DNA of 64,000 nt from positions 1,116,001 to 1,180,000 of the forward strand of contig NZ_CP061281.1 of assembly GCF_014621695.1 (NCBI RefSeq), read 5' to 3'. Below, one piece after another: positions 7,616-15,782 of this stretch (its first letter is position 1; the number at the start of each line of letters is the position of its first letter). The translations under genes were made by a program, and so were the position numbers. This DNA comes from Streptomyces xanthii. GTDB lineage: Bacteria; Actinomycetota; Actinomycetes; Streptomycetales; Streptomycetaceae. The notes under the pieces are model-generated. The model saw only the letters and a program-made list of their open reading frames with translations, made no database searches and was not told the origin of the DNA.

Positions 7616-8599
7616 ATGACATGGCTGATCACCGGCGGAGCCGGATACATCGGGGCACACGTGGCGCGGGCGATGACAGCCGCCGGCGAGCGCGTGGTCG
7701 TCGTGGACAACGTCACGTCGGGGATGCCCGAGCGGCTGCCCGCGGACGTCGCGCTGGTCCGGGGCTCGGCCCTGGACGCGGAGCTGGTGCGCCGGGTGTG
7801 CGACGAGCACGCGGTGAGCGGTGTCGTGCACCTGGCCGCGCACAAGCAGGTCGGCGAGTCGGTGGAGCGGCCCGAGCTGTACTACCGGGACAACCTGGGC
7901 GGTCTTGCGACGCTCCTGGAGACGGTCGCTGACGCGGGCGTGCGCCGCTTCGTGTTCTCCTCGTCGGCCGCCGTGTACGGCAATCCGGACACCGGCGTCA
8001 TTCCCGAGTCGACGCCGTGCGCGCCGGTGAACCCCTACGGCGAGACGAAGCTCGCGGGCGAGTGGCTGGTGCGGGCGTCGGGACGCGCGCACGGCATGGC
8101 GACGACGTGCCTGCGCTACTTCAACGTGGCGGGCGCGGCCGAGCCCGCCCTCGCGGACACCGGGGTCTTCAATGTGATCCCGATGGTCTTCGACCGGCTC
8201 ACGCGGGGCGAGGCCCCCCGGATCTTCGGCGACGACTACCCGACGCCGGACGGCACCTGCATCCGGGACTACGTGCACGTCGCCGACCTCGCCGAGGCGC
8301 ATCTGGCGGCGGCGCGCCGGCTGGCCCGCCCCGGCGTGAGCGGCGATCTCACGGTGAACATCGGCACGGGGCACGGCGCCTCGGTGCGCGAGCTGATCGA
8401 CGTCATCGGGGAGGTCACCGGGATCGGGACGCCCGCGATCGTCGAGCCGCGCCGCCCCGGGGACGCTCCGCGCGCGGTCGGCGCCACCGAGCTGGCGGAG
8501 AAGGAGCTCGGCTGGACGGCCTCGCGGTCGGTCCGCGACATGATCGAGTCGGCCTGGGCCGGCTGGTGCCTGCGGCATCCCGAGGCCGCCGCGCACTGA
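7616..8599 (+). CDS. galE: UDP-glucose 4-epimerase
   Basis: Short-chain dehydrogenase/epimerase of 327 residues that interconverts UDP-glucose and UDP-galactose using tightly bound NAD. The N-terminal GGAGYIG motif binds the cofactor, SSSAAVYG carries the catalytic Ser/Thr region, and YGETK gives the Tyr-x3-Lys pair. RYFNVAGA is typical of GalE. ATG at 7616 with AGGGTGG seven bases upstream. It lies divergent from the envelope operon, to which it may supply UDP-galactose. This is likely one of several galE-like genes in the genome, so a dedicated role is inference. Confidence 0.9.
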   Translation: MTWLITGGAGYIGAHVARAMTAAGERVVVVDNVTSGMPERLPADVALVRGSALDAELVRRVCDEHAVSGVVHLAAHKQVGESVERPELYYRDNLGGLATLLETVADAGVRRFVFSSSAAVYGNPDTGVIPESTPCAPVNPYGETKLAGEWLVRASGRAHGMATTCLRYFNVAGAAEPALADTGVFNVIPMVFDRLTRGEAPRIFGDDYPTPDGTCIRDYVHVADLAEAHLAAARRLARPGVSGDLTVNIGTGHGASVRELIDVIGEVTGIGTPAIVEPRRPGDAPRAVGATELAEKELGWTASRSVRDMIESAWAGWCLRHPEAAAH

Positions 8600-8618
8600 G
8601 CGCGATGATCGCCGCGAC

Positions 8619-8664
8619 GCCCTGACCTGCACACATACCGTTCAGCGTTTTCGCAGGTCAGGGC
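8619..8664. repeat. 12-bp perfect inverted repeat with 22-nt spacer downstream of galE
   Basis: GCCCTGACCTGC at 8619-8630 is exactly repeated in inverse at 8653-8664. It follows the galE stop by 20 bp and precedes the cation exporter start by 115 bp. It could be the galE terminator (a large-loop hairpin) or a two-site operator for the exporter. Confidence 0.5.
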
Positions 8665-8778
8665 ACATGACAACGGTGTTCACCGCCATGTTTGCGGATA
8701 CCCCCTCCCCGTAGTTGACTGGGGTCGCCGGCCCGTTCCGGGGGCGGTGTGGGGCGAGCCGAGCGGAGGGCGGTTTCG

Positions 8779-9714
8779 ATGGGTGCCGGGCACAGCCACG
8801 ACCACGGGCACGGACCGACGACGGGGACGGCCGCGGCCGCGCACCGGGGGCGGCTGCGGATCGCCCTCGGGATCACGCTCACCGTGATGGTGGTCGAGAT
8901 CGTCGGCGGGATCGTGGCCGACTCGCTGGCCCTGGTCGCGGACGCGGCCCACATGGCGACGGACGCGCTGGGCCTCGCGATGGCCCTGCTCGCCATCCAC
9001 TTCGCCAACCGCCCGGCGACCGAGCAGCGCACGTTCGGCTACGCCCGCGCGGAGATCCTGGCCGCCCTCGCCAACTGTCTGCTGCTGCTCGGCGTCGGTG
9101 GCTACGTCCTGGTCGAGGCGGTCCAGCGGTTCGTCGAGCCGGCCGACACCGCGGGCGGGCTGACCATCGTGTTCGGCCTCATCGGCCTGGTGGCGAACAT
9201 GATCTCGCTGTCGCTGCTGGTCAAGGGCCAGCAGGAGAGCCTGAACGTGCGGGGCGCCTTCCTGGAGGTCGCCGCCGACGCACTGGGCTCGCTCGCCGTG
9301 CTGATCTCGGCCACGATCATCCTGACGACCGGCTGGCAGGCCGCGGACCCGATCGCCTCGCTGGTCATCGGCCTCATGATCGTCCCGCGTACGGTGAAGC
9401 TGCTGCGCGAGACGCTGAACGTGCTCCTGGAGTCGGCGCCGAAGGGTGTCGACATGGCGGAGGTGCGGGCCCACATCCTCGCCCTGCCCGGCGTCGAGGA
9501 CGTGCACGACCTGCACGCCTGGACCATCACCTCGGGGATGCCGGTGCTCTCCGCGCACGTCGTGGTCAGCCAGGACGTGCTGAGCACGATCGGGAACGAG
9601 AAGATGCTGCACGAGCTCCAGGGCTGCCTCGGCGACCACTTCGACGTGGAGCACTGCACGTTCCAGCTGGAGCCCACGGGGCACGCCGAGCACGAGGCGA
9701 AACTCTGCCACTGA
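8779..9714 (+). CDS. cation diffusion facilitator family transporter (CzcD/ZitB-like)
   Basis: Inner-membrane divalent metal/proton antiporter of 311 residues, expected to export zinc, cobalt or cadmium. A His-rich N-terminus (HSHDHGHG) is followed by six membrane segments. HMATDALG in segment II and EVAADALG in segment V hold the paired metal-binding His/Asp residues, and a cytoplasmic C-terminal domain (VEDVHDLHAW) completes the family pattern. The ATG at 8779 has GGAGGG eight bases upstream and is preferred over an in-frame ATG at 8749. The exact metal is not readable. No metal-responsive regulator gene is adjacent. Confidence 0.92.
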   Translation: MGAGHSHDHGHGPTTGTAAAAHRGRLRIALGITLTVMVVEIVGGIVADSLALVADAAHMATDALGLAMALLAIHFANRPATEQRTFGYARAEILAALANCLLLLGVGGYVLVEAVQRFVEPADTAGGLTIVFGLIGLVANMISLSLLVKGQQESLNVRGAFLEVAADALGSLAVLISATIILTTGWQAADPIASLVIGLMIVPRTVKLLRETLNVLLESAPKGVDMAEVRAHILALPGVEDVHDLHAWTITSGMPVLSAHVVVSQDVLSTIGNEKMLHELQGCLGDHFDVEHCTFQLEPTGHAEHEAKLCH

Positions 9715-9764
9715 CCCGCCGGGGGCGTGGTAGCTTGGCGGGCGTTCTCGAAGGAGGTGGGTTG

Positions 9765-9836
9765 ATGACTGTCGTCGCGGTGAGCGCTGCCGTGCGCAGC
9801 GACAGGTGCATCCCCGCTCTCCGGGCCACCGGCTGA
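9765..9836 (+). CDS. possible 23-residue leader peptide before the methyltransferase-acetyltransferase gene
   Basis: An ATG with a near-perfect SD sequence (AAGGAGGTGG, 9751-9760) opens a 23-codon frame with one Cys (RSDRCIPALR) that stops 55 bp before the TTG start of the next gene. Such a strong initiation site on so short a frame suggests a translated leader used for attenuation or coupling. The peptide matches no leader I can name with certainty. GC-rich inverted segments between 9840 and 9870 could form an attenuator but are not a clear terminator. Confidence 0.4.
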   Translation: MTVVAVSAAVRSDRCIPALRATG

Positions 9837-9891
9837 CCCTTTCCGCGCTCTCGCGCGCCGTCGGCCGGGCCCCTTCACAAAGGTTTCCGTC

Positions 9892-11157
9892 TTGACCGAC
9901 GACCAGACCGCGAACGCCGTTCGCGACTCCTTCTTCGCCCTGCACCACGGACTGCCCCGGCAGGGCCCCGGCTCCGACGCCACCACCTGTCGGCTGCTCT
10001 CCTTCGCGGGCCCGCTGCCCGCACGGCCGCGCATCCTCGACCTGGGCTGCGGTCCGGGCCGCTCCGCGCTGCTGCTCGCCGCCGAGACCGGCGGCGAGGT
10101 GACCGCTGTGGACCTGCACGAGCCGTTCCTCGACGAGCTGCGGGCGGCCGCCCGGGCGCGCGGGCTCGACGACCGGGTGCACGCGGTGGCCGCCGACATG
10201 GGCGACCTGCCGTACCCGGCGGGCTCGTTCGATCTGATCTGGGCCGAGAGCTCGGCGTACAGCATCGGATTCGACACCGCTCTCGCGCGGTGGCGGCCGC
10301 TGCTCGCGCCGGGCGGCACGCTCGCGCTCACCGAGTGCGAGTGGACCACCGACGCCCCCTCCCTCGAGGCGCGCGCCTTCTGGGAGGAGCACTACAAGCT
10401 GCGCACGACCGAGGAGAACCTCCGGGCGTGCACGGCGGCCGGGTACGCGGTGCTCGGCGTCCACCACCAGCCGGAGTCCGACTGGGACGAGTACTACGGC
10501 CCGCTCGCCGCGCGGGCCGAGGCCGCCGACCCGTCCCGCCCCGGGATGGCCGAGGCGCTGGCGGGCACGCGCGCGGAGCTGGCGATGCGGCGCGAGCACG
10601 GCGCCGAGTACGGGTACACCGGCTACGCGCTGCGCCCTGTGGACGCGTGGCCGACCCGGCCGGAGACCTCCGCGGACCGGGCGGCCGTGCACGGCGTCAA
10701 CGCGGCGGCGTTCCCCACCCCCGCCGAGGCCGATCTCGTGGACGCGCTGCGCGCCGACGGGGCGGCCTGGCTGGACGGGCTCTCGTACGTCGCCGAGGCG
10801 CCGGACGGTTCCGTCGCCGCGTACGCGCTGATCACCCGCTGCACGGTGGGCGGGGCGCCGGCCGCCGCGCTGGCGCCGGTGGCCGTGCGGCCTGAGCACC
10901 AGCGCTCGGGGGCCGGGGCGGCCGTGGTCCGGGCGGTGCTCGACGCGGCCCGCGCGCGGGGTGAGCGGCTCGTGGTGGTGCTCGGGCATCCGGACTACTA
11001 CCCGAGGTTCGGCTTCACGCCCGCTTCGGGGTTCGGTGTGCGGCCGTCCTTCGAGGTGCCGGACGAGGCGCTGATGGCGCTCGTCCTCGGCGGTGGCGAC
11101 GATTCCGCGCCGATTCCGCGGGGCACGATCACCTACCCGGCCGCGTTCGGCGTCTGA
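9892..11157 (+). CDS. fusion of a SAM-dependent methyltransferase and a GNAT N-acetyltransferase
   Basis: A 421-residue two-domain protein. Residues ~1-240 are a class I methyltransferase: motif I LDLGCGPGRSA near residue 50, the acidic loop AVDLHEPF, and DLIWAESSAY as motif IV. Residues ~265-420 are a GNAT acetyltransferase: LAPVAVRPEHQRSGAGAA is the acetyl-CoA pyrophosphate loop and YYPRFGF the typical C-terminal strand. The reading frame is continuous with no sign of frameshift. TTG start with AAAGG eight bases upstream. Substrates are unknown. The fusion suggests that one molecule is both methylated and acetylated, or that the two domains were joined for co-expression. Confidence 0.85.
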   Translation: MTDDQTANAVRDSFFALHHGLPRQGPGSDATTCRLLSFAGPLPARPRILDLGCGPGRSALLLAAETGGEVTAVDLHEPFLDELRAAARARGLDDRVHAVAADMGDLPYPAGSFDLIWAESSAYSIGFDTALARWRPLLAPGGTLALTECEWTTDAPSLEARAFWEEHYKLRTTEENLRACTAAGYAVLGVHHQPESDWDEYYGPLAARAEAADPSRPGMAEALAGTRAELAMRREHGAEYGYTGYALRPVDAWPTRPETSADRAAVHGVNAAAFPTPAEADLVDALRADGAAWLDGLSYVAEAPDGSVAAYALITRCTVGGAPAAALAPVAVRPEHQRSGAGAAVVRAVLDAARARGERLVVVLGHPDYYPRFGFTPASGFGVRPSFEVPDEALMALVLGGGDDSAPIPRGTITYPAAFGV

Positions 11158-11284
11158 TCCGCGCCGAATGCGGTGTCCTGTCCGGCCGTCACGGCCGGGC
11201 GGGACATGCGGGGGTCTGTGTGTGCGGGCACTATTCGTCCCGTACGGCAGACTTGGGGTTCGAGGACCGAAGCGAAGGATGGGT

Positions 11285-11878
11285 ATGCCGATCACACCTG
11301 CCACCGCGGCGCACAGTTCGTCGAACGGCACCGGAGAAGCGATCTTGCTGGAACTCGTGGACGAGGACGGCAGGACGATCGGCACCGCGGAGAAGCTCGC
11401 GGCTCATCAGCCGCCGGGGCAGCTGCACCGCGCGTTCTCCGTGTTCCTCTTCGACGAGCAGGGCCGGCTGCTGCTGCAGCAGCGCGCGCTGGGCAAGTAC
11501 CACTCCCCCGGCGTGTGGTCGAACACGTGCTGCGGGCACCCGTACCCAGGCGAGGCGCCGTTCGCGGCGGCGGCCCGGCGCACCTTCGAGGAACTGGGCG
11601 TCTCGCCGTCGCTGATGGCGGAGGCCGGCACCGTGCGCTACAACCACCCGGACCCGGAGTCGGGCCTGGTGGAGCAGGAGTTCAACCACCTGTTCGTCGG
11701 CATGGTGCAGGCGCCGCTCGCCCCGGATCCGGAGGAGGTCGGGGCCACCGCGTTCGTGACCGCCGCCGAGCTGGCCGAGCGGCACGCGCGGGACCCGTTC
11801 TCGGCGTGGTTCATGACCGTGCTCGACGCGGCCCGGCCCGCGGTGCGCGAGCTGACGGGCCCGTCGGCCGGCTGGTAG
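11285..11878 (+). CDS. idi: isopentenyl-diphosphate delta-isomerase, type I
   Basis: Nudix-fold isomerase of 197 residues that interconverts isopentenyl and dimethylallyl diphosphate for terpenoid, carotenoid and quinone synthesis. The catalytic Cys lies in NTCCGHP (Cys83, directly before GHP). RRTFEELGV is the Nudix Glu region and FNHLFVG the later conserved segment. Two ATGs lie six bases apart; the one at 11285 has AAGG at a better distance, so it is chosen. It stands alone with its 3' end facing the next minus-strand gene. Confidence 0.93.
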   Translation: MPITPATAAHSSSNGTGEAILLELVDEDGRTIGTAEKLAAHQPPGQLHRAFSVFLFDEQGRLLLQQRALGKYHSPGVWSNTCCGHPYPGEAPFAAAARRTFEELGVSPSLMAEAGTVRYNHPDPESGLVEQEFNHLFVGMVQAPLAPDPEEVGATAFVTAAELAERHARDPFSAWFMTVLDAARPAVRELTGPSAGW

Positions 11879-11884
11879 CCGCGC

Positions 11885-12430
11885 TCAGTACCGCGCGGGC
11901 GGCTGGAGGGGCAGGGCGGCCCAGATGACCTTGCCCCCGCTCGCGGTGTGCTCCACGTCGCAGACGCCGCCCGCCTCGGCGGTGATCTCCCGCACGAGGA
12001 GCAGACCGCGGCCGCCGGTCTGGCCGCTGGTGGCCTCCAGGGCGGTGGGCCGGTACGGGTGGTCGTCCTCGACGGAGACCCGTACCCACTCCGCGCCGAC
12101 GGCGACCTCGACGGCGAGCATCGGCGAGAGCAGGGCGGCGTGCCGCACGGCGTTCGTGACGAGCTCGGAGACGATCACGAGGAGTCCGTGGACCAGGTCG
12201 TCGGAGGCGGGCACGCCCTGCCGGGCGAGGAGTTCGCGCACGGCGCGCCGGGCCTGCGGCACCGAGGCGTCGACCGCCTGCGCGGTGAACCGCCAGACCC
12301 CTTCGTAGGGCAGCGGGGCCTCCAGGGCGGGTCCGGGCGGAGCTGCCCCGCTGTCCTGAGACCCTGGACGGGAGTCCCGCCCCTGGTCGCTCATCGTCCG
12401 GTCGCCGCCCTTGCGCTCGATTGTCACCAC
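11885..12430 (-). CDS. ATP-binding protein, anti-sigma-factor/serine-kinase-like (HATPase_c)
   Basis: Small GHKL ATPase of the RsbW/SpoIIAB-like family abundant in Streptomyces. The N-box is VSELVTNAVRHA, and the G1/G2 boxes are VEDDHPYRP and GGRGLLLVREI. No kinase sensor or transmembrane region is present, so it is cytoplasmic. Such proteins bind sigma factors or phosphorylate anti-anti-sigma partners, but no partner is encoded nearby. The start is uncertain: GTG at 12430 (181 residues) or ATG at 12394 (169 residues). The latter is preceded by AAGGGCGG at a long distance. Confidence 0.8.
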   Translation of the reverse strand: MVTIERKGGDRTMSDQGRDSRPGSQDSGAAPPGPALEAPLPYEGVWRFTAQAVDASVPQARRAVRELLARQGVPASDDLVHGLLVIVSELVTNAVRHAALLSPMLAVEVAVGAEWVRVSVEDDHPYRPTALEATSGQTGGRGLLLVREITAEAGGVCDVEHTASGGKVIWAALPLQPPARY

Positions 12431-12522
12431 CCCTCGAGTGTGGGAATCCCCTGGTCCGTACCCCTCGACTGACCATAAGTCGGCGACTATCGACGGAATT
12501 TGACCGTCGGCGAATGCCCCGG

Positions 12523-13197
12523 TCAGGCCTGCGACCGGTCCTGTACCGGTTGTTCGCCTTTCGGAGGCTCTTCAGCTTGTTGTACGAGGGTGACGATGCG
12601 CCGGCCGCCCAGACCCGTCGCCAGCAGGCCCAGCCCGTCGAAGAGCAGCGCGAGCGAGAAGAAGCAGCCGAGGACGTAGCGGCTGGACTCGGGCCAGTTG
12701 CCGAGGACCAGGACGCCGAGCACGATGCCGAAGGCGCCCTGCACGAGGGTCCAGCCGAACTGCGGCCCCCGCACGACGAGACCGCCGACCAGGCGGAAGA
12801 CGCCGCCGGTGAGGAAGAGCAGCGCGGCGAACATGGTGAGCGCCTGGGCCGTGCCCTCCGGGTGCCGGATCACGACGACGCCGGCCGCCAGGTCGAGGGC
12901 GGCGACGACACAGCCGAGCCAGAAGTAGTTGGTGCCCCGGGCCTGGACCGCGTGCAGCAGGCCGACGACACCGCCGATGAGCAGCAGCCAGCCGAAGAGC
13001 AGCATCGAGGTGAGCGTGGCGAAGGCCGTGTAGGCGAGGCCGACGAGGCCGGCGAGGACGAGCAGGCCGCCCAGGACGGCGATGGCGCCGAGACCCCGGC
13101 GCAGCTTTCTGCGTTCGCCCGCCGCCTCCCGCGCGGGCGGGTCCGCCGTCTGCGGACGGTCGTGACGGTCGCGGTCGTGATGGTCGCTCCGGGCCAT
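12523..13197 (-). CDS. HdeD/DUF308 family membrane protein
   Basis: Protein of 224 residues with a charged, His/Asp/Arg-rich N-terminal tail of ~35 residues and then six closely spaced hydrophobic segments. Paired repeats around GVVGLLHAV and GGVFRLVGG are typical of the HdeD family (acid-resistance membrane protein in E. coli). The ATG at 13197 has GGAGGAGG upstream and is a clear start. The function in actinomycetes is not established; a stress role is only inferred from the family. Confidence 0.85.
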   Translation of the reverse strand: MARSDHHDRDRHDRPQTADPPAREAAGERRKLRRGLGAIAVLGGLLVLAGLVGLAYTAFATLTSMLLFGWLLLIGGVVGLLHAVQARGTNYFWLGCVVAALDLAAGVVVIRHPEGTAQALTMFAALLFLTGGVFRLVGGLVVRGPQFGWTLVQGAFGIVLGVLVLGNWPESSRYVLGCFFSLALLFDGLGLLATGLGGRRIVTLVQQAEEPPKGEQPVQDRSQA

Positions 13198-13260
13198 CGG
13201 CGCCTCCTCCCGGCACCCCTCCTCGATCGTACGTTCGCGGCCTGGGGATAGCATCCGGCC

Positions 13261-14016
13261 ATGGTTCCCCCGGCCGTACAGCGGCTCACGCACGAGGTCA
13301 CGGACGGTGTCGCGACCGTCGTCATCGATCACCCGGCCAAGCGCAACGCCATGACCGACGCGATGTGGGCGGCGCTGCCGCCGCTGCTCGCGGAACTGGC
13401 CGCGGACCCGGCGGTGCGGGCGCTGGTGCTCACCGGCGCCGGTGACACGTTCTGCGCGGGCGCCGACATCTCCACGCTGGGGCGGGGCGCGGCGCCCGGG
13501 CTCGCGGTGGCGGCGGAGGACGCGCTCGCGGCGTTCCCCAAGCCGACGCTCGCCGTGGTGCGCGGGTACTGCGTGGGCGGCGGCTGCCAGTTGGCGGCGG
13601 CCTGCGATCTGCGGTTCGCGGCCGAGGGCGCGCTGTTCGGGGTCACACCGGCCAAGCTGGGGATCGTCTATCCGGCGTCCTCGACGCGGCGGCTCGCGGA
13701 TCTGGTCGGTCCGGCGGGCGCGAAGTACCTGCTGTTCTCGGGCGAGTTGATCGGCACCGAGCGGGCGCTGCGGACCGGGCTCGTCGACGAGGTCTGGTCT
13801 CCGGAGGAACTCGACAAACGGGTCGTCGAGTTCACGCGCGTGCTGGCTTCGCGCTCCCAGTTGACGCAGGCCGCGGCGAAGGAGTTCGCGGCGGGCCGCG
13901 CCGACCGCGAGCCGTACTGGGCGGAGCAGGCGCGGGGCAGCGACGACACCGCCGAGGGTGTCGCCGCGTTCCTGGAACGGCGCCCGCCCCGCTTCGGGTG
14001 GACCGTGAACTCCTAG
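13261..14016 (+). CDS. enoyl-CoA hydratase/isomerase family protein
   Basis: Crotonase-fold protein of 251 residues. CAGADISTLG forms the first oxyanion-hole strand, and the second is in YCVGGGCQLAAACD. ITGVTPAKLGI-like sequence (FGVTPAKLGIVYP) places an active-site region, but the Glu pair of true hydratases is not obvious, so it may be an isomerase, hydrolase or decarboxylase on an acyl-CoA. It diverges from the HdeD gene with 63 bp between starts and meets the DJ-1 gene tail to tail. Confidence 0.85.
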   Translation: MVPPAVQRLTHEVTDGVATVVIDHPAKRNAMTDAMWAALPPLLAELAADPAVRALVLTGAGDTFCAGADISTLGRGAAPGLAVAAEDALAAFPKPTLAVVRGYCVGGGCQLAAACDLRFAAEGALFGVTPAKLGIVYPASSTRRLADLVGPAGAKYLLFSGELIGTERALRTGLVDEVWSPEELDKRVVEFTRVLASRSQLTQAAAKEFAAGRADREPYWAEQARGSDDTAEGVAAFLERRPPRFGWTVNS

Positions 14017-14024
14017 ACCCGAGG

Positions 14025-14648
14025 TCAGGCCCGTGTGCTGCGGAACCGCGCGACGAGATTCGCCGGGGCCTTCTCGGGGGATCCGGCGTCGTACGGCGGC
14101 TGCGGGTCGTACTCGGTCATGAGCTGGACGGCCTGCGCGGTCTCGTCGCCGGCGATCCGGCCGACGAGGGCGAGGCCCATGTCGATGCCGGAGGAGACGC
14201 CCGCGGCGGTGACGTACTTGCCGTCGAAGACGACGCGGCGGCCCGTGGAGCGGGCGCCGAGCTTGTCCAGTTCCTCCAGGGCGAGCCAGTGCGAGGTGGC
14301 CTCGCGGCCCTCGATCAGTCCGGCGGCGGCGAGCGCGAGGGAGCCCGTGCACACGGACGTGGTCCAGGTGGTGTGCGCGTCGGCGGCGCGCAGCCAGCCG
14401 AGCAGCGCCTCGTTCTCCGTCTGGTCGCTCGCGACCGGGCCGCCGGGCACCACGACGATGTCCGGGGTGGGCACCTCGTCGAAGGTCTTGTCGGCGACGA
14501 GTGCGAGCCGCCCCGAGTCGTCGCGCACCGGGCCGGTCCGCTCGGCGACGAACACGACGTCGGCGCCGGGCAGGCCGCCGAGGGTCTGGTACGGGCCGAC
14601 GGCGTCCAGGGCGGTGAAGCGCTCGTAGAGGGCGATGGCGATCTGCAT
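14025..14648 (-). CDS. DJ-1/PfpI family protein
   Basis: Class I glutamine-amidotransferase-like protein of 207 residues. The nucleophile elbow is TSVCTGSLAL, with Cys at about 103, preceded by VVVPGGP, as in isonitrile hydratases and the sensory domains of GlxA proteins. It lacks any DNA-binding domain, so it is an enzyme or sensor rather than a regulator. It lies 53 bp downstream of, and in the same direction as, a GlxA regulator carrying the same fold, which suggests co-expression and an origin by duplication. Confidence 0.87.
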   Translation of the reverse strand: MQIAIALYERFTALDAVGPYQTLGGLPGADVVFVAERTGPVRDDSGRLALVADKTFDEVPTPDIVVVPGGPVASDQTENEALLGWLRAADAHTTWTTSVCTGSLALAAAGLIEGREATSHWLALEELDKLGARSTGRRVVFDGKYVTAAGVSSGIDMGLALVGRIAGDETAQAVQLMTEYDPQPPYDAGSPEKAPANLVARFRSTRA

Positions 14649-14701
14649 CGGGTTCCTTACGTCGTGGGTGGGTCGGTTCGGTTCGCTTCAGGTGGTGCGG
14701 T

Positions 14702-15673
14702 TCAGGGCCGCGCGCGGAAGCGGAGGCGGTACTCCGCGGGCGGGGTGCCGAGGGTTCTGAGGAAGGCGCGGCGCATGGCCTCGGGCGTGCCGTAGCCGCT
14801 GGCCCGGGATATCTCCTCGACGCCGTCGGCGGTGTCCTCCAGCAGGCGCCGGGCGTGCTCGACGCGGACGCGTTCCACGTAGCGGCCCGGCGTCAGGCCG
14901 GTCTCGGCACGGAAGGCGCGCGCGAAGTGGCGCGGCGAGAGGCGGGCGCGGGCGGCCAGGGCGTCCACGGACAGGTCCTCCTCCGGGTGCTCGGTGACCC
15001 ATTGCTGGACCTCGCGCAGCGGTTCGCGGCGGGCCGTCTGGGCGGCGAGCTGGGCGCTGAACTGGGCCTGGTTGCCGGGGCGGCGCAGGAACACCACGAG
15101 CGCCCGGGCGATCGCGAGCGCCGTGTCCCGGCCGTGGTCCTCCTCGACGAGGGCGAGCGCGAGGTCGATGCCGGCGGTGACTCCCGCGGAGGTCGCCACC
15201 TTGCCGTCGCGTACGTAGATGGGGTCCGGGTCGACCTCGACCGCGGGGTGCTCGCGGGCGAGCCGGGCGCAGTACGCCCAGTGCGTGGTGGCCCGGCGGC
15301 CGTCGAGCAGGCCCGCCTCGGCGAGCAGGAGGGCGCCCGTGCAGACCGAGACGATCCGCTCCGCGCGCGGGGCGTGCTCGCGCAGCCAGCCGACGAGCCG
15401 CGGGTCGGGGTGCCGGGTGCCGTGGCCGCCGGGGACGAGCAGGGTGTGCGGGACGGGCGCGCCGTCGAGCGCGAGGTCGGGCACGAGGGTCAGACCGCTG
15501 GATGTGCGCACGGGCGCCCCGTCGGGCGACGCGGTGCGCACGCGGTACCCGGCCCCCGCGCCGGTGAAGACCTCGACGGGGCCGGTGACGTCGAGGCTCT
15601 GGACCTGGTCGTAGAGGGTGACCAGGACGGTGCGCGTCGACGGGGCCTGGGGGCGTGGGGGCATGCGTGTCAT
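14702..15673 (-). CDS. GlxA-family transcriptional regulator (DJ-1/PfpI domain plus AraC-type DNA-binding domain)
   Basis: A 323-residue regulator. The N-terminal ~190 residues form a DJ-1/PfpI fold (VPGGHGTRH, VSVCTGALLLAEAG). The C-terminal ~100 residues hold two helix-turn-helix motifs of the AraC type (LSPRHFARAFRAETG and ISRASGYGTPEAMRRAFLR). It probably controls itself and the DJ-1 gene downstream. ATG at 15673; a second ATG nine bases inside is an alternative. No effector can be named. Confidence 0.9.
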   Translation of the reverse strand: MTRMPPRPQAPSTRTVLVTLYDQVQSLDVTGPVEVFTGAGAGYRVRTASPDGAPVRTSSGLTLVPDLALDGAPVPHTLLVPGGHGTRHPDPRLVGWLREHAPRAERIVSVCTGALLLAEAGLLDGRRATTHWAYCARLAREHPAVEVDPDPIYVRDGKVATSAGVTAGIDLALALVEEDHGRDTALAIARALVVFLRRPGNQAQFSAQLAAQTARREPLREVQQWVTEHPEEDLSVDALAARARLSPRHFARAFRAETGLTPGRYVERVRVEHARRLLEDTADGVEEISRASGYGTPEAMRRAFLRTLGTPPAEYRLRFRARP

Positions 15674-15756
15674 TCTTCGGGGGCGGCCCTCATGGCTGCA
15701 ATGACGAGCAGCCCACCTTTCCGGCCATCGTTTCCGTGCCCCGCACTGGCACCACG

Positions 15757-15772
15757 TACCGACCGGTCAGTA
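15757..15772. promoter_or_regulatory. TetR-type palindrome before the SCO6745-family gene
   Basis: TACCGACCGGTCAGTA is palindromic except for one pair, with core GACCGGTC. It matches the style of many actinomycete TetR operators and ends 10 bp before the start codon at 15783, where binding would block transcription or initiation. No TetR gene is adjacent, so the regulator would act in trans. Confidence 0.4.
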
Positions 15773-15782
15773 ACGTACGGGC

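Noticed and set aside
8697..8720. ATACCCC-type half-site before the cation exporter as a CsoR/FrmR operator
   Set aside because: Only one half is present; the second half lacks the GGGGTAT complement, so the match is no better than chance in such GC-rich DNA.
8680..11385. Long minus-strand frame opposite the cation exporter and fusion gene
   Set aside because: Arg/Pro/Gly-rich shadow without motifs; the plus strand carries recognisable proteins with ribosome sites.
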